Positions 8,092 to 17,346 of a stretch of 64,000 nucleotides of DNA are shown here, piece by piece. The stretch covers positions 1 to 64,000 of the forward strand of contig NZ_LXEY01000021.1 in the NCBI RefSeq assembly GCF_001657475.1, read 5' to 3'. How positions within the stretch are numbered: the stretch's first letter is position 1; the number at the start of each line of letters is the position of its first letter. Made by a program: the position numbers and the translations under genes. The DNA is from Enteractinococcus helveticum. Lineage in GTDB: Bacteria > Actinomycetota > Actinomycetes > Actinomycetales > Micrococcaceae. The notes beneath the pieces were generated by a model that saw only the letters and a list, made by a program, of their open reading frames with translations, was not told the origin of the DNA and ran no database searches.

Positions 8092-8664
8092 CTCATCCAT
8101 GCGTGAGCTTGGGCGATCGGTTCAATCGGTCGTTGTCCGGGAGCGAATACCCGTCCAATAGTGGCGAAACTCGCGGGTGAAGCGAAAATCTCTCCGGGGC
8201 GGCGACTGGCCATCGTGCAGTTGACCATCGCCATACTGGGCCGAGATTGTTTCCGTGCCAAAGCTCGGCTGGTGCTTATAGACGTCAAAACATCTTCGGG
8301 GGAGTTGTGCATATCCGCGACTTTGGCGATATTTGTCCCAGAGTGAATCATAGCTTCCAGATGTGCTGAGATGACCGTCTAAGTATGCAGATAAAGCCGA
8401 AATTATTGATAAGATTTCGCTGCCTTCGTTGCTAGTGCGAAGAGTCACCAGCAATCGTTTTGGCCCGAGGTGCGTTGTGCGCAATAGAATCCCTGCTGCC
8501 AGAGTCTTGGAATATTTCCGTACATGATCCACCCGCCATTCGATGACGCCGAACTCCTTGGCGTCTAACGATTGCAGGATGGTTCGAACTCAGACATGCT
8601 ATCGACAGTTGTTGCATGTGATCGGGATGATGATCACTGGATGTTCGGCAGTGCGCGGCACTGA
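8088..8664 (-). pseudogene. aroD: Decayed type I 3-dehydroquinate dehydratase (aroD)
   Basis: Reading the minus strand from about 8637: VIIIPITCNN, then in-frame stops TAG and TGA, then LDAKEFGVIEWRVDH and LLVTLRTSNEGSE. These match the family's start, its EWRVDH substrate-binding motif and the FTFRS..EGG strand. After SYDSLWDK the reading shifts frame to IAKVADMHNSPEDVL and ends GEIFASPASFATIGRVFAPG, matching the PKIAVMPQ..ADVL and GEVFGSAATFG..APGQ end of AroD. Roughly 100 residues in the middle, including the catalytic His region, are missing, and the TMSMSK motif is changed to AMVNCT. Two stops, a frameshift and a deletion make this a dead gene. Shikimate dehydration would need another enzyme, such as a type II AroQ elsewhere. 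Confidence 0.8.
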
Positions 8665-8795
8665 ACCAATGTCGAGTAAGGGTACTCGAGGGGAGCGGCA
8701 TGCAATGCTGTCTAAGGCTCTGCCCGGACCAAAAAGCCTTCAACTTTACATAATGTAGATTATCGGCGTTTGTGGGGTTGTTGTGTTTGTGCAGC

Positions 8796-9398
8796 TTATT
8801 CGGTGATAACCGGTACGCTGTCAGTCTGCGGTTTCGGTGTTGGTGTCAGTTCAAATAGTGTCGCTGATGCATCTTCCCACCGACCCACGAGTCGACGAAG
8901 TTCGCCGCCGTCTTCATCGAGAGTATCTAAGACGTGGTGGACGGATACTGTGCCCCATTCATCAGGTAATTCGCCACGAATGTAGATGCTGATATCGGAA
9001 TCCTCTGATCCTAGATACTGGCCGTCTTCGTTGTAAAAATGGTATTCAGCCTGCTGAATTTCGCCGGCAAGCGCTTGGTTGAGCATATGGATTCCCACGG
9101 GGTCTGCCATGGCATCATAAGCCCAGCGTTCTCCAAGCACAGAGTGTTGCATTCTTGTAATGAGGTAGTCATCGGCACCGTCCAAGGGTGCTGCACGGTA
9201 TGTGATGGGCAGGTGCAATATCCTGTCATCCCGCTTTACGACAAAGCCTTCAAAGCCGACTTCCCCGCTGGTGTCGTCAAATCGGTAGGTGCCGATCAGT
9301 TCGGGTTCACCGGAGCCGCCCCAGAATTGTTTATCTAACCAAGCAGTTACAAATTCTTTTTTGGACGGAGTCAGCTCAGCTGTATATATAGTGGCCAT
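8796..9398 (-). CDS. Maltokinase N-terminal cap-like domain protein
   Basis: A 200-residue protein starting with an ELTPSKKEFVTAWL motif and holding HLPITYRAAPLDGAD and MQHSVLGERWAYDAMADP. These match the actinobacterial family annotated as maltokinase N-terminal cap-like, a fold found at the front of Pep2/Mak maltokinases but here without any kinase domain. Function is unknown; a link to glycogen or trehalose metabolism is only suggested by the family name. The start at 9398 appears leaderless. The gene stands between the aroD remnant and divergent nfeD. Confidence 0.75.
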   Translation of the reverse strand: MATIYTAELTPSKKEFVTAWLDKQFWGGSGEPELIGTYRFDDTSGEVGFEGFVVKRDDRILHLPITYRAAPLDGADDYLITRMQHSVLGERWAYDAMADPVGIHMLNQALAGEIQQAEYHFYNEDGQYLGSEDSDISIYIRGELPDEWGTVSVHHVLDTLDEDGGELRRLVGRWEDASATLFELTPTPKPQTDSVPVITE

Positions 9399-9405
9399 GA
9401 TAAAT

Positions 9406-9411
9406 AGTCTA
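9406..9411 (-). promoter_or_regulatory. Candidate -10 of the cap-domain gene (leaderless)
   Basis: TAGACT on the minus strand, exactly seven bases before ATG 9398, with no ribosome binding site in between. Confidence 0.45.
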
Positions 9412-9583
9412 CGCGTTGGCTACCAAAAACACAGCTAAGCGAAAGCCATGCCGCTCCCCTAGAGATTTTGTGGCTTTAGCGAGGTCAGCGTGATAATTGG
9501 GTGGTACTCGGGTTGGCTTTTGGCGACAGCACAAGTCGAAACCAAGTATCCTGAAATCATGAACGCACTTATGGGAGGCCATC

Positions 9584-10048
9584 ATGGTTGAGTGGATCCT
9601 AGATAATTTCTGGTCATTCTGGCTCATTATGATGCTGTTGCTAATCAGTGTTCAGGTCATGACGGGTGAATTGACGTTCCTGTTAATTGCGGTTGGAGCG
9701 TTGACCGCGATCATTGCTGATCTCTTAGATGCTCCCCTGTACATCCAGTTCATTATTTTCGCAGTCATATCACTGGCGTCTCTCATATGGTTACGTAGTT
9801 TCGATACCAAACGCAGGGCGAATGAAACGGGCCCCTCCCCCTGGAGTGTGAATCGGTATGTCGGGCGTGTGGGTGAGGTCACAGAAGAGGTGACTTCCAG
9901 TAGTGGATTAGTGCGTATCGGCAACGAAATTTGGTCCGCTCGTACCTACGCGGCTGCGCCCATCCCTGCCGAAACTGCAGTCATCATCCAGCAAATTGAA
10001 GGAGCGATTGTGTGGGTGGCCGAATCCTCCACTACCTCCGAGGCCTAA
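9584..10048 (+). CDS. NfeD family membrane protein
   Basis: A 154-residue protein with three or four hydrophobic segments in the first 75 residues, then a soluble beta-rich C-terminal domain (GRVGEVTEEV, LVRIGNEIWSARTYA) of the OB-like NfeD type. NfeD proteins pair with SPFH/stomatin partners and help organise membrane microdomains. That partner lies 81 bases downstream on the same strand. ATG 9584 follows GGGAGG. The protease domain found in long NfeD proteins is absent; this is the short form. Confidence 0.88.
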   Translation: MVEWILDNFWSFWLIMMLLLISVQVMTGELTFLLIAVGALTAIIADLLDAPLYIQFIIFAVISLASLIWLRSFDTKRRANETGPSPWSVNRYVGRVGEVTEEVTSSSGLVRIGNEIWSARTYAAAPIPAETAVIIQQIEGAIVWVAESSTTSEA

Positions 10049-10129
10049 CTTTGCATGTGTTCTCTTGTTGACGAGGGCTCGGTAATGTCAGATCAATAAC
10101 GTGAATTAAACGATCAATCAGGAAAAGCT

Positions 10130-11224
10130 GTGGATATTTTTCTCATCATTCTTTTCGTCGTCCTAGCCATTTTTGTAGTGGCCATTTTGGCGAAATCTTT
10201 CCGTATAGTGCCTCAGGGTCACTGTGGAATCATTCAACGACTCGGTAAATACCAACGAACACAAATGGCTGGTTTGACCATGATGGTGCCATTTGTCGAT
10301 GAGATGCTCCCGCTCATAGACATGCGTGAGCAAGTTGTTTCGTTCCCACCCCAACCGGTGATTACTGAAGATAACTTGGTCGTGTCAATCGACACGGTCG
10401 TCTTCTTCCAGATCACGGACCCCACGGCGGCAACCTACGGCATTGCAAACTATATTGCTGCAGTAGAAAACCTCACTACGACCACGCTTCGTAACGTGGT
10501 TGGTGGCATGAACCTCGAAGAGGCTCTCACTTCGCGTGATGCTATCAACACGCAGCTTCGCGGCGTTCTGGACGAGGCCACCTCGAAGTGGGGTTTGCGA
10601 GTCTCTCGAGTCGAGCTTAAAGCGATCGATCCGCCACGCTCTATCCAGGACTCCATGGAGAAACAGATGCGTGCTGAACGTGATCGTCGTGCAGCGATTC
10701 TGACGGCGGAAGGGCAGAAGCAGTCGGAAATTCTGACTGCTGAAGGTCAGCGCCAGTCCGCAATCCTCGAGGCTGAGGGTGATGCTCAGGCGGCCATCTT
10801 GCGCGCGAATGCTGAGGCGGAAGCTATCGTCACCGTTTTTGACGCGATCCATGAGGGTCGTCCAAATGCTGACTTGCTGGCATACCAATACTTACAGGTG
10901 CTGCCACAGATTGCTGATTCTGAGTCTTCGAAACTTTGGATCATCCCTTCCGAGGTGACCGATGCATTGAATCGTTTTAGTTCCTCTTATGGCCCGCAAC
11001 CAGACCCTTCAGCGTCAGATGATGACTCTCAGGCGCCTACTCCCCCGCCAGCGCCGCGGCGCCGTACGAAGCGCGCCACGACGGCTGCCGAAATTGCAGA
11101 CCGTGCTCCTAAAGCGCCAAAATTGGAGGACACTTCTTTAGAGGAGGCGTTAGCTGAGCCGGACATTGAAGAAGAAACTTTCCCGCAGCGACCAACACGT
11201 CGCGATGAAGGGGAACAAAAGTAA
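10130..11224 (+). CDS. SPFH/band 7 (stomatin-like, paraslipin) protein
   Basis: A 364-residue protein with an N-terminal membrane helix (about 2-22), a band 7 domain (FRIVPQGHCGIIQRLGKYQR..., DMREQVVSFPPQPVITEDN) and a long helical region with the repeated pattern AEGQ(K/R)QSEILTAEG. It then has a Pro-rich, charged C-terminal tail of about 80 residues (PPPAPRRR...). Such proteins oligomerise on membranes and partner with NfeD, encoded just upstream. The start is GTG 10130, preceded by GGAAAAG. Confidence 0.92.
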   Translation: MDIFLIILFVVLAIFVVAILAKSFRIVPQGHCGIIQRLGKYQRTQMAGLTMMVPFVDEMLPLIDMREQVVSFPPQPVITEDNLVVSIDTVVFFQITDPTAATYGIANYIAAVENLTTTTLRNVVGGMNLEEALTSRDAINTQLRGVLDEATSKWGLRVSRVELKAIDPPRSIQDSMEKQMRAERDRRAAILTAEGQKQSEILTAEGQRQSAILEAEGDAQAAILRANAEAEAIVTVFDAIHEGRPNADLLAYQYLQVLPQIADSESSKLWIIPSEVTDALNRFSSSYGPQPDPSASDDDSQAPTPPPAPRRRTKRATTAAEIADRAPKAPKLEDTSLEEALAEPDIEEETFPQRPTRRDEGEQK

Positions 11225-11260
11225 CCGGACTTGCGTTACACATTTCGAGACGTTTTTCGT

Positions 11261-11266
11261 TAGACT
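11261..11266 (+). promoter_or_regulatory. Candidate -10 element for rbpA
   Basis: TAGACT in the gap between the SPFH gene and rbpA, about 38 bases before the start, leaving room for the good GGAGG site at 11291-11295. No convincing -35 is seen. Confidence 0.35.
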
Positions 11267-11303
11267 GTCATGTCTGCAGAATTTTTGTTGGAGGAATCTC
11301 TGA

Positions 11304-11651
11304 ATGTCTGATCGTTCACTGCGCGGTATGCGCCTCGGTGCCCAGTCTATGGAAACTGAAGCAGGTGTTGAACCTGCGCCACGTCAGCAAATCGAATATC
11401 GTTCCGAAGACGGCGAATCGATTGTTGTCACCTTTGCGGCTGAAGCCGATGTACCTGACACATGGACTACCAAGTCCGGCAAAGAAGCCCTTCGTGTTGA
11501 TGGCAAGGCTCCTGAGCTCGAAGATGAGAAACCTCAGCGTACCCACTGGGATATGCTCCTCGAGCGTCGCAGTGTCGAAGAACTCGAAGAAACTTTAGAA
11601 ATGCAGCTTAACAAGCTGCGTGCACGTCGCGGTGAAGGCGTAGACGCCTAG
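11304..11651 (+). CDS. rbpA: RNA polymerase-binding protein RbpA
   Basis: Actinobacteria-specific transcription factor that binds RNA polymerase and the principal sigma factor and stabilises the open complex. The 115-residue protein has the conserved N-terminal SDRSLRGMRLGAQSMETE, the central core (VTFAAEADVPDTW...G) and the C-terminal sigma-interacting helix (ERRSVEELEETLEMQLNKL). Of normal length. It has its own GGAGG ribosome binding site and is followed at once by a strong bidirectional terminator, so it is probably monocistronic. In this lineage its presence indicates an actinobacterial host. Confidence 0.96.
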   Translation: MSDRSLRGMRLGAQSMETEAGVEPAPRQQIEYRSEDGESIVVTFAAEADVPDTWTTKSGKEALRVDGKAPELEDEKPQRTHWDMLLERRSVEELEETLEMQLNKLRARRGEGVDA

Positions 11652-11671
11652 TTTTCTTTCATAGTCACATT

Positions 11672-11710
11672 AAAAAAGGTCCGGCAACTTTGAGTTGCCG
11701 GACCTTTTTT
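11672..11710. terminator. Bidirectional terminator between rbpA and the mannosyltransferase
   Basis: AAAAAAGGTCCGGCAACT pairs with AGTTGCCGGACCTTTTTT, a near-perfect stem flanked by A-tract and T-tract. It therefore works for both converging genes. Confidence 0.92.
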
Positions 11711-11723
11711 CTGGGTACAAGAG

Positions 11724-12455
11724 CTATCGCTGGAAACGCGATTTAAGCTTGTCTACACGAGCAGCCAGTCCCCACTTCGTGACATTGGCTAGTGCCTCGG
11801 TGATGATATTGCCAGACATTTTGGACTCGCCGAATTCGCGTTCGGTAAAGGTGATTGGTACTTCAACGATTCGTTTACCCAACTGCGCGGTTCGGAAGGT
11901 CATGTCAACCTGGAACCCATAGCCCTTGGACTCCACAGCGTCCAGATCCATGTCAGTCAGTGTGCTGGCTCGGTATGCACGGAAACCAGCCGTGACGTCG
12001 GTAAGGCGTAGTCCCAACAGCAACTGCGGGTACAACGAGCCACCAATAGATAACAGCTTGCGATACCAGGGCCAGTTCACCATCTTGCCGCCGGGAACGC
12101 GCCGTGAGCCAATGACCAGGTCGGCCTCATCAATGGCCTGTAGGAGGCGTGGAAGCTGTTCCGGGTGGTGGGATCCGTCGGCATCCATTTCCACGAGCAC
12201 ATCGTAGTCACGCTGCAAGCCCCAGCGGAAGCCAGCTATATACGCTCCCCCGAGTCCGTCTTTGACCTGGCGGTGCAAAACGAACACTTGGTCGTCTTTT
12301 GCTGCTTGTGCATCTGCCCAGACACCGGTGCCGTCAGGAGAGTTATCATCCACTACGAGCACATCAGATTCAGGGACCGCCGTCCGGAGACGTTCGAGTG
12401 TGCCAGGAAGCGATTCGGCTTCATTGTAGGTGGGGATAATGGTCAATACGCGCAC
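11724..12455 (-). CDS. Polyprenol monophosphomannose synthase (GT2)
   Basis: Makes polyprenyl-phosphate mannose from GDP-mannose, the lipid donor for lipoglycan and protein mannosylation. The 243-residue protein is the catalytic GT2 domain alone (Ppm1/DPM1 type): IIPTYNEAESL at the start, VVDDNSPDGTG, the metal-binding VEMDADGSHHPEQLP, and VTAGFRAYR later. Unlike mycobacterial Ppm1 it has no fused acyltransferase. It converges on rbpA, a conserved pairing in Micrococcaceae. Confidence 0.9.
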   Translation of the reverse strand: MRVLTIIPTYNEAESLPGTLERLRTAVPESDVLVVDDNSPDGTGVWADAQAAKDDQVFVLHRQVKDGLGGAYIAGFRWGLQRDYDVLVEMDADGSHHPEQLPRLLQAIDEADLVIGSRRVPGGKMVNWPWYRKLLSIGGSLYPQLLLGLRLTDVTAGFRAYRASTLTDMDLDAVESKGYGFQVDMTFRTAQLGKRIVEVPITFTEREFGESKMSGNIITEALANVTKWGLAARVDKLKSRFQR

Positions 12456-12518
12456 TAGTTGTCCTTTGTTTATCCGTGGTTCGCCAGCCGTCGGGCCGGG
12501 ATCAACCTCCGATTATAG

Positions 12519-13532
12519 TCAGCGTTCCTGAACAAACGATAATAATCGGCCGCCTCTGATGACGCCGGTAAGTGCTGGTGCGTCGGTTGCCGAAGATAAG
12601 ATAGGCAGTAGTGCGGTTCCGGCGCGTTTATCAGTCGACCAGTGGGCAGCTTTTTCATCGGGGGCTTGCACCCCGAGTTGTTCGGCACGCCATACATTCA
12701 GATCACCGGGTGATCCCACAGCCACTTGTCCTGCTCCCATTTGAGATTGGGCGATGCGGCTTGGTAAGACGCGGATGCCGTCACGGGTCACTGTATTGAA
12801 CGCAGCCCGAGTCGAGATGCGTTGGTTTTGTTCTGGATGCTCAATCAGAGCGGTCAACAGGTCCCATACCGATCCATCCCAACTACCGGATCCAGTAGCG
12901 ACATGCACTCCTTTAGCAATGAGTGAGGCTACTGGTGCATGAAAGACCGGTGTGTTGTCACGAAGGTTCGGTACCACAGTGACGGAGACGTGCAGTTCGA
13001 CTAGTCGTGACACCTGCTCATCAGTCAGAGGGTGATTCAATAATACGCGGTGGCGACAACGCATTAGCGCCGTATTTGGCTGCTTGGCGATGGAGTCCAG
13101 AATTTTTGAAAAGTTCTCTTGGCTCGTGGACTCGATGAACAGCTGAGTTGGCGGCTTGAGCTGTGCCAACAGGGTTTCAAGGAGGTCAAGATCCTGCGTT
13201 GCAACAAAAATTCCTGCGGCATCATCGACGTTCTCGGACGCTGGCGCATAGTGCACACCTCGGTCGGTCGGTGCCGTAGCGCTAAGCCCTACACGGGAAT
13301 CGAGATCCGCCAGTGGTGTGGAGGAGAATCCATCGACAAACGCGGGCGTGACGAGCATGCCGTCCAAATCGTGCGTTTCTACCGGCCCGGAAGCGGTAGC
13401 TGCAACCATTTGGTGGGCGGTCTCATCGGATCCCAACCACGCGATGACATTGTTGTCGATGTGCAGCGCATTCGCGTAGGGCTCTGCGACTGAGTGAATA
13501 TAGCCGTTGGTGAGCAGCAGGGAGGTTGTCAC
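12519..13532 (-). CDS. Amidohydrolase-fold protein lacking the canonical metal ligands
   Basis: A 337-residue protein with the layout of a metal-dependent amidohydrolase: a small N-terminal beta-sandwich (LLLTNGYIHS...), the LDGMLVTPAFVDG turn into the barrel, and a C-terminal return to the sandwich (GSPGDLNVW...TGVIRGG). The His-x-His normally following PAFVD is replaced by GFSST, and the GSD motif near the end reads ATGSGSWDG. With the first metal pair and the usual Asp absent, hydrolysis is doubtful. The start overlaps the end of helY by four bases, so it is co-translated with the helicase. It may be a pseudoenzyme or an early-stage decaying gene. Confidence 0.7.
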   Translation of the reverse strand: MTTSLLLTNGYIHSVAEPYANALHIDNNVIAWLGSDETAHQMVAATASGPVETHDLDGMLVTPAFVDGFSSTPLADLDSRVGLSATAPTDRGVHYAPASENVDDAAGIFVATQDLDLLETLLAQLKPPTQLFIESTSQENFSKILDSIAKQPNTALMRCRHRVLLNHPLTDEQVSRLVELHVSVTVVPNLRDNTPVFHAPVASLIAKGVHVATGSGSWDGSVWDLLTALIEHPEQNQRISTRAAFNTVTRDGIRVLPSRIAQSQMGAGQVAVGSPGDLNVWRAEQLGVQAPDEKAAHWSTDKRAGTALLPILSSATDAPALTGVIRGGRLLSFVQER

Positions 13533-16444
13533 TGATTTAGATCCAGTTCTTCTATAGCGTTGTAGTCTTCGTTGGATTCATCTGGCAAGCGGACGGCCGA
13601 TGAATAGGCGACGATGCCTCGATTGACGAGATCCTTGGCGCGACGACAGCGTCGTGCGAGGTCTGGGTGTGTGTCATCAAGACTGGCCAATTGATCCAGC
13701 AAATCCATAACCTGACGGGCCCAGCGGATGAAGTCACCGGCTGCCATATCTGCACCGGTTAACGATGCAAGGAGTTCATTGCCTCGTACCCATCGTACGA
13801 TCGGCCAAACTAGCCCCGGATGCGGTTGATCAGTAACCGTCAGATCGGCCTCGCGTTCAGCGGCTTGAAGGTTGTACCAGTGCTCATCGACGACGTCGAG
13901 AGCTTCCTGGAGCATCTGGGTCGGCATGGCTGGTTGAAAAATTTGATCCTCGGTTGATGACTCAAAGACCAACAGTGCAGCCAATCCAGCCAGATCTTCT
14001 GGTGCCATGGCGTCCATCAGACCGGATTGCAACAACATGGAGACCAGGAGGTCGCGGTCACCATAAATGCGGCGCAGACTCTGACCAGGCTCGGTAACCT
14101 CATCATGTTCGACGTAACCAAAATCGGTTAGCAGATTGATAATGCGGTCAAATCTCCGTGCAATCGTATTCGTTCGACCTTGGATCTTGGCGATATTCTT
14201 ATCAGTCTCGGCCCGCAGCTTCTGCCACCGATTGGCCCAGGTCTGGTGATTCTCACGGTCCGGGCAGCCGTGACACGGATGCGCATGCAGCTTGGCACGA
14301 AGTTCTTCCACCCGGGCGAGGTCGTGTTCATCGTTATATCGGAAACCCACCGGTTGCTTGCCTTCAGAAATTGGTGAGCGCTGTTGACTAATAGCTCCGT
14401 GCATCCAGCCGGCAATATTTTTCCGATGCTTAGGCGATTTGGTCATCAATTTTCGTGGGAGCTCTACCCCGGCAAAGGGCACGACGGGCTCATCTAAATC
14501 GTCGGTGGAGAGTCGGCGTAGCTGACCTTTCGTCGTCACAACTCCGACCCTGGGGTTAGTCGGGTTACCCGCGGTTGATACAACGACAGAGGTACCCAGG
14601 TATCGACTCCCCCGGATATCAATGATGTCCCCCACCGCTAGGTTGTTGAGCGATTCCATGATCGCGCGGCGTTGGACACGCTGACGGGAACGTGAAGCGG
14701 CTTTTTCGGCTTTTGATAATTCGTGACGGAGCCGGGCATACTCGGTGAAATCTCCAAGGTGGCACTCCATGGATTCTTCGTATCCGGCAAGGGAACGTTC
14801 CTGCCGTTGCACTTCCTGGGCGAGTCCAACGACTGAGCGGTCGGCTTGGAACTGGGCAAAAGAAGATTCCAGAATATTGCGAGCACGTTCTCGGCCGAAG
14901 CGTGCTAAGAGATTCACCGACATGTTGTACGTCGGTTTAAACGATGAATTGAGCGGGTAGGTGCGTCTGGCGGCTAGTCCGGCAACAGCTCCGGGATCGA
15001 GTCCGGGTTGCCACATCACCACGGCGTGCCCCTCGACATCGATGCCGCGTCGACCCGCCCGACCGGTCAGCTGAGTGTACTCCCCCGGGGTGATGTCTTT
15101 ATGGGATTCCCCATCGAATTTAACGAGCTTTTCGATAACTACAGTTCGAGCGGGCATGTTGATACCCAAGGCCAGGGTTTCGGTCGCAAAAACAACCTTA
15201 ACGAGGCCTTCGGCAAAGAGTTCTTCGACGATCTCTTTGAATAATGGCAGCAGACCGGCATGGTGGGCCGCAAAGCCTCTACGTAGGCCATCTCGAAAAC
15301 CCCAGAAACCTAATGCATCGCGATCTTGGTCTGCTAATACGGACGCAGCTCGGTCCACGGTTTCAAGAATCTGATGTTTCTCGCTGCCGGTTGTTAAGTC
15401 CAACCCAGCGTTGAGACAATGCTCTACTGCAGCGTCGCATCCATTTCTAGAAAAGATAAATGTGATGCACGGTAACAACCCTTCGCGCGACAGTGCACGC
15501 ACCATCTGGGGTCGTGAGACACGCAGGTCTTGACGTGGTGGTCGGGACTGTTCGAATGAACCGCGACGGTCGGATTGCCGCCGGTCCGTCTGGCGTCGTC
15601 CATTGCGGGTACGTTGTCGGTTGCGGCCGCGACTGCCGGGACGCCCCCAATCATTGGGTTGGATATCGCGTCGCGCACGTTCGGCTAACTGGACTAATTC
15701 TGGGTTGACCTGGGTGGTGGGAATCTTATCGCCGGTAATCATAAACAGGTCGTAGAGTTCCTTGCCAACCATGACGTGTTGCCACAGCGGTACCGGACGG
15801 TGTTCTGAGACGATCACTGAAGTTGACCCGCGCACGGTATCCAGCCAGGCACCAAATTCCTCGGCATTCGATACGGTTGCCGACAGTGCGACCAGCTGTA
15901 CCGATTCAGGTAAGTGGATGATGACTTCTTCCCACACCGCGCCGCGGAACCGGTCGGCCAGATAGTGCACTTCATCCATAACCACATATCCCAGGTTTTC
16001 TAGGGCACTGGAATCTGCGTAGAGCATGTTGCGCAACACTTCGGTGGTCATGACCACGACCTGTGCTTCGGGATTCCGTGACGTGTCCCCGGTGAGCAAG
16101 CCGACTTTTTCTTGCCCGTAGGCAGCAACCAAATCCGTGTATTTCTGGTTACTGAGCGCCTTGATGGGCGTGGTATAAAACGCCTTCTTGCCTTGAGCAA
16201 GTGCTAGATGGATGGCAAATTCTGCCACCACGGTTTTTCCTGCTCCAGTAGGCGCAGCTACGAGGACAGCATGGCCTGCCTCGAGTTGTTCGGCGGCTTC
16301 CATCTGAAATGGATCCATAGGGAATTCGAGACTTGCCGAAAATTTTCCGAGCTCAGTTTTTGCGAATTCTGCCCGCTGCCGTGAAGCTGCATAGCGCTCC
16401 GATGGAGAGAGTTCTTGATGCTGATCAGATGAATCGGGGCACAT
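13529..16444 (-). CDS. helY: DEAD/DEAH-box RNA helicase, Ski2/Mtr4-like (HelY)
   Basis: Superfamily 2 ATP-dependent RNA helicase of 971 residues. Walker A is APTGAGKT (64-71), followed by DEVH (in MDEVHYLADRFRG), LSATVSN, and motif VI QLTGRAGRRGID. A central segment (about 270-300) is very Arg/Gln/Asp-rich and looks disordered. The C-terminal half carries a DSHCT-type helical domain. Homologues in mycobacteria are HelY. It lies between the amidohydrolase and the tatAC genes on one strand, the usual Micrococcaceae order. Confidence 0.93.
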   Translation of the reverse strand: MCPDSSDQHQELSPSERYAASRQRAEFAKTELGKFSASLEFPMDPFQMEAAEQLEAGHAVLVAAPTGAGKTVVAEFAIHLALAQGKKAFYTTPIKALSNQKYTDLVAAYGQEKVGLLTGDTSRNPEAQVVVMTTEVLRNMLYADSSALENLGYVVMDEVHYLADRFRGAVWEEVIIHLPESVQLVALSATVSNAEEFGAWLDTVRGSTSVIVSEHRPVPLWQHVMVGKELYDLFMITGDKIPTTQVNPELVQLAERARRDIQPNDWGRPGSRGRNRQRTRNGRRQTDRRQSDRRGSFEQSRPPRQDLRVSRPQMVRALSREGLLPCITFIFSRNGCDAAVEHCLNAGLDLTTGSEKHQILETVDRAASVLADQDRDALGFWGFRDGLRRGFAAHHAGLLPLFKEIVEELFAEGLVKVVFATETLALGINMPARTVVIEKLVKFDGESHKDITPGEYTQLTGRAGRRGIDVEGHAVVMWQPGLDPGAVAGLAARRTYPLNSSFKPTYNMSVNLLARFGRERARNILESSFAQFQADRSVVGLAQEVQRQERSLAGYEESMECHLGDFTEYARLRHELSKAEKAASRSRQRVQRRAIMESLNNLAVGDIIDIRGSRYLGTSVVVSTAGNPTNPRVGVVTTKGQLRRLSTDDLDEPVVPFAGVELPRKLMTKSPKHRKNIAGWMHGAISQQRSPISEGKQPVGFRYNDEHDLARVEELRAKLHAHPCHGCPDRENHQTWANRWQKLRAETDKNIAKIQGRTNTIARRFDRIINLLTDFGYVEHDEVTEPGQSLRRIYGDRDLLVSMLLQSGLMDAMAPEDLAGLAALLVFESSTEDQIFQPAMPTQMLQEALDVVDEHWYNLQAAEREADLTVTDQPHPGLVWPIVRWVRGNELLASLTGADMAAGDFIRWARQVMDLLDQLASLDDTHPDLARRCRRAKDLVNRGIVAYSSAVRLPDESNEDYNAIEELDLNQ

Positions 16445-16455
16445 GCAGCCTTATT

Positions 16456-17331
16456 TTAGTCCTCATCAACGAAATCAGACAGAGGCTGTGCCCCACGCTG
16501 AATCTCAGCTTCTCCAGGAGTTCCCTGTCTGGCCTCGCGTTTTGCACGTCGGCGATCATTGAGCAAGGCGATGCCAAGAGCTAACGCAAACAGCAGCGTG
16601 AGGGGTGCGCCCAAATAGAACATCGTCATGATGTCGGATCCGGGGGCGCCCATGGCGGCAATCACGGCGATCAAAAAGACCGAGATGCGCCAGTGTTTCA
16701 GCATGGTCTTGCCCTGGAGGATTCCGGCCATGTTCAGACCAACCAGTACCACGGGGATGACCAGGGCAATACCGAAGGCGAGCAATAAACGGGTCACGAA
16801 CGGGATATATACGGTGGCAAGCACACGGTGTGCGGTGCCATCCGGGGTCAATGAGGTGAAGAATGCCATGGCTTGTGGCAGTGCAAACCAGCCAAGTGCG
16901 ATCCCTCCGACAAACAGTGGCACCGCGGCAGCGATAAAACCTACGGCGTAGCGGCGTTCTTGTTTTTTCAAACCGGGCACAATAAATGCCCAAACCTGGT
17001 AGAGCCAGAAGGGTGAGGACAGAATCAGCCCGATGAACAGGGCGACCTGGAGCATAATGTCGAATGGTTGAGCTACCGAGGAGAAAATCACTTCAACCGG
17101 GGCTTCTTCGGTCGACAGCCTGGTGATGGGTTCTGTCAGGATGGTAAATGCCGGTTGGTAGACGATAAAACCGACGACGGTGCCCAGCACGATGACGATG
17201 GCGGCCTTGAAAAAACGGTTGCGAAGCTCGCGAAGGTGCTCGCGCAGCGACATTTGGCCGTCGGACGTTTTCAGTGGCTTTTTGCGACGTTGCTTATTCG
17301 ACGTGGCCTGACTTTTGTCAGTGGAGGTCAT
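16456..17331 (-). CDS. tatC: Sec-independent protein translocase TatC
   Basis: Receptor component of the twin-arginine export system that recognises RR signal peptides. The 291-residue protein has six membrane helices, the conserved N-terminal MSLREHLRELRNRFFKA and the periplasmic/transmembrane FWLYQVWAFIVPGLKKQE. Charged N- and C-terminal tails extend it beyond the E. coli length. It follows tatA by 15 bases and helY begins 11 bases after it, so the three are likely one transcript. No tatB is in the window. Confidence 0.96.
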   Translation of the reverse strand: MTSTDKSQATSNKQRRKKPLKTSDGQMSLREHLRELRNRFFKAAIVIVLGTVVGFIVYQPAFTILTEPITRLSTEEAPVEVIFSSVAQPFDIMLQVALFIGLILSSPFWLYQVWAFIVPGLKKQERRYAVGFIAAAVPLFVGGIALGWFALPQAMAFFTSLTPDGTAHRVLATVYIPFVTRLLLAFGIALVIPVVLVGLNMAGILQGKTMLKHWRISVFLIAVIAAMGAPGSDIMTMFYLGAPLTLLFALALGIALLNDRRRAKREARQGTPGEAEIQRGAQPLSDFVDED

Positions 17332-17346
17332 TTACAGGACGATGCG

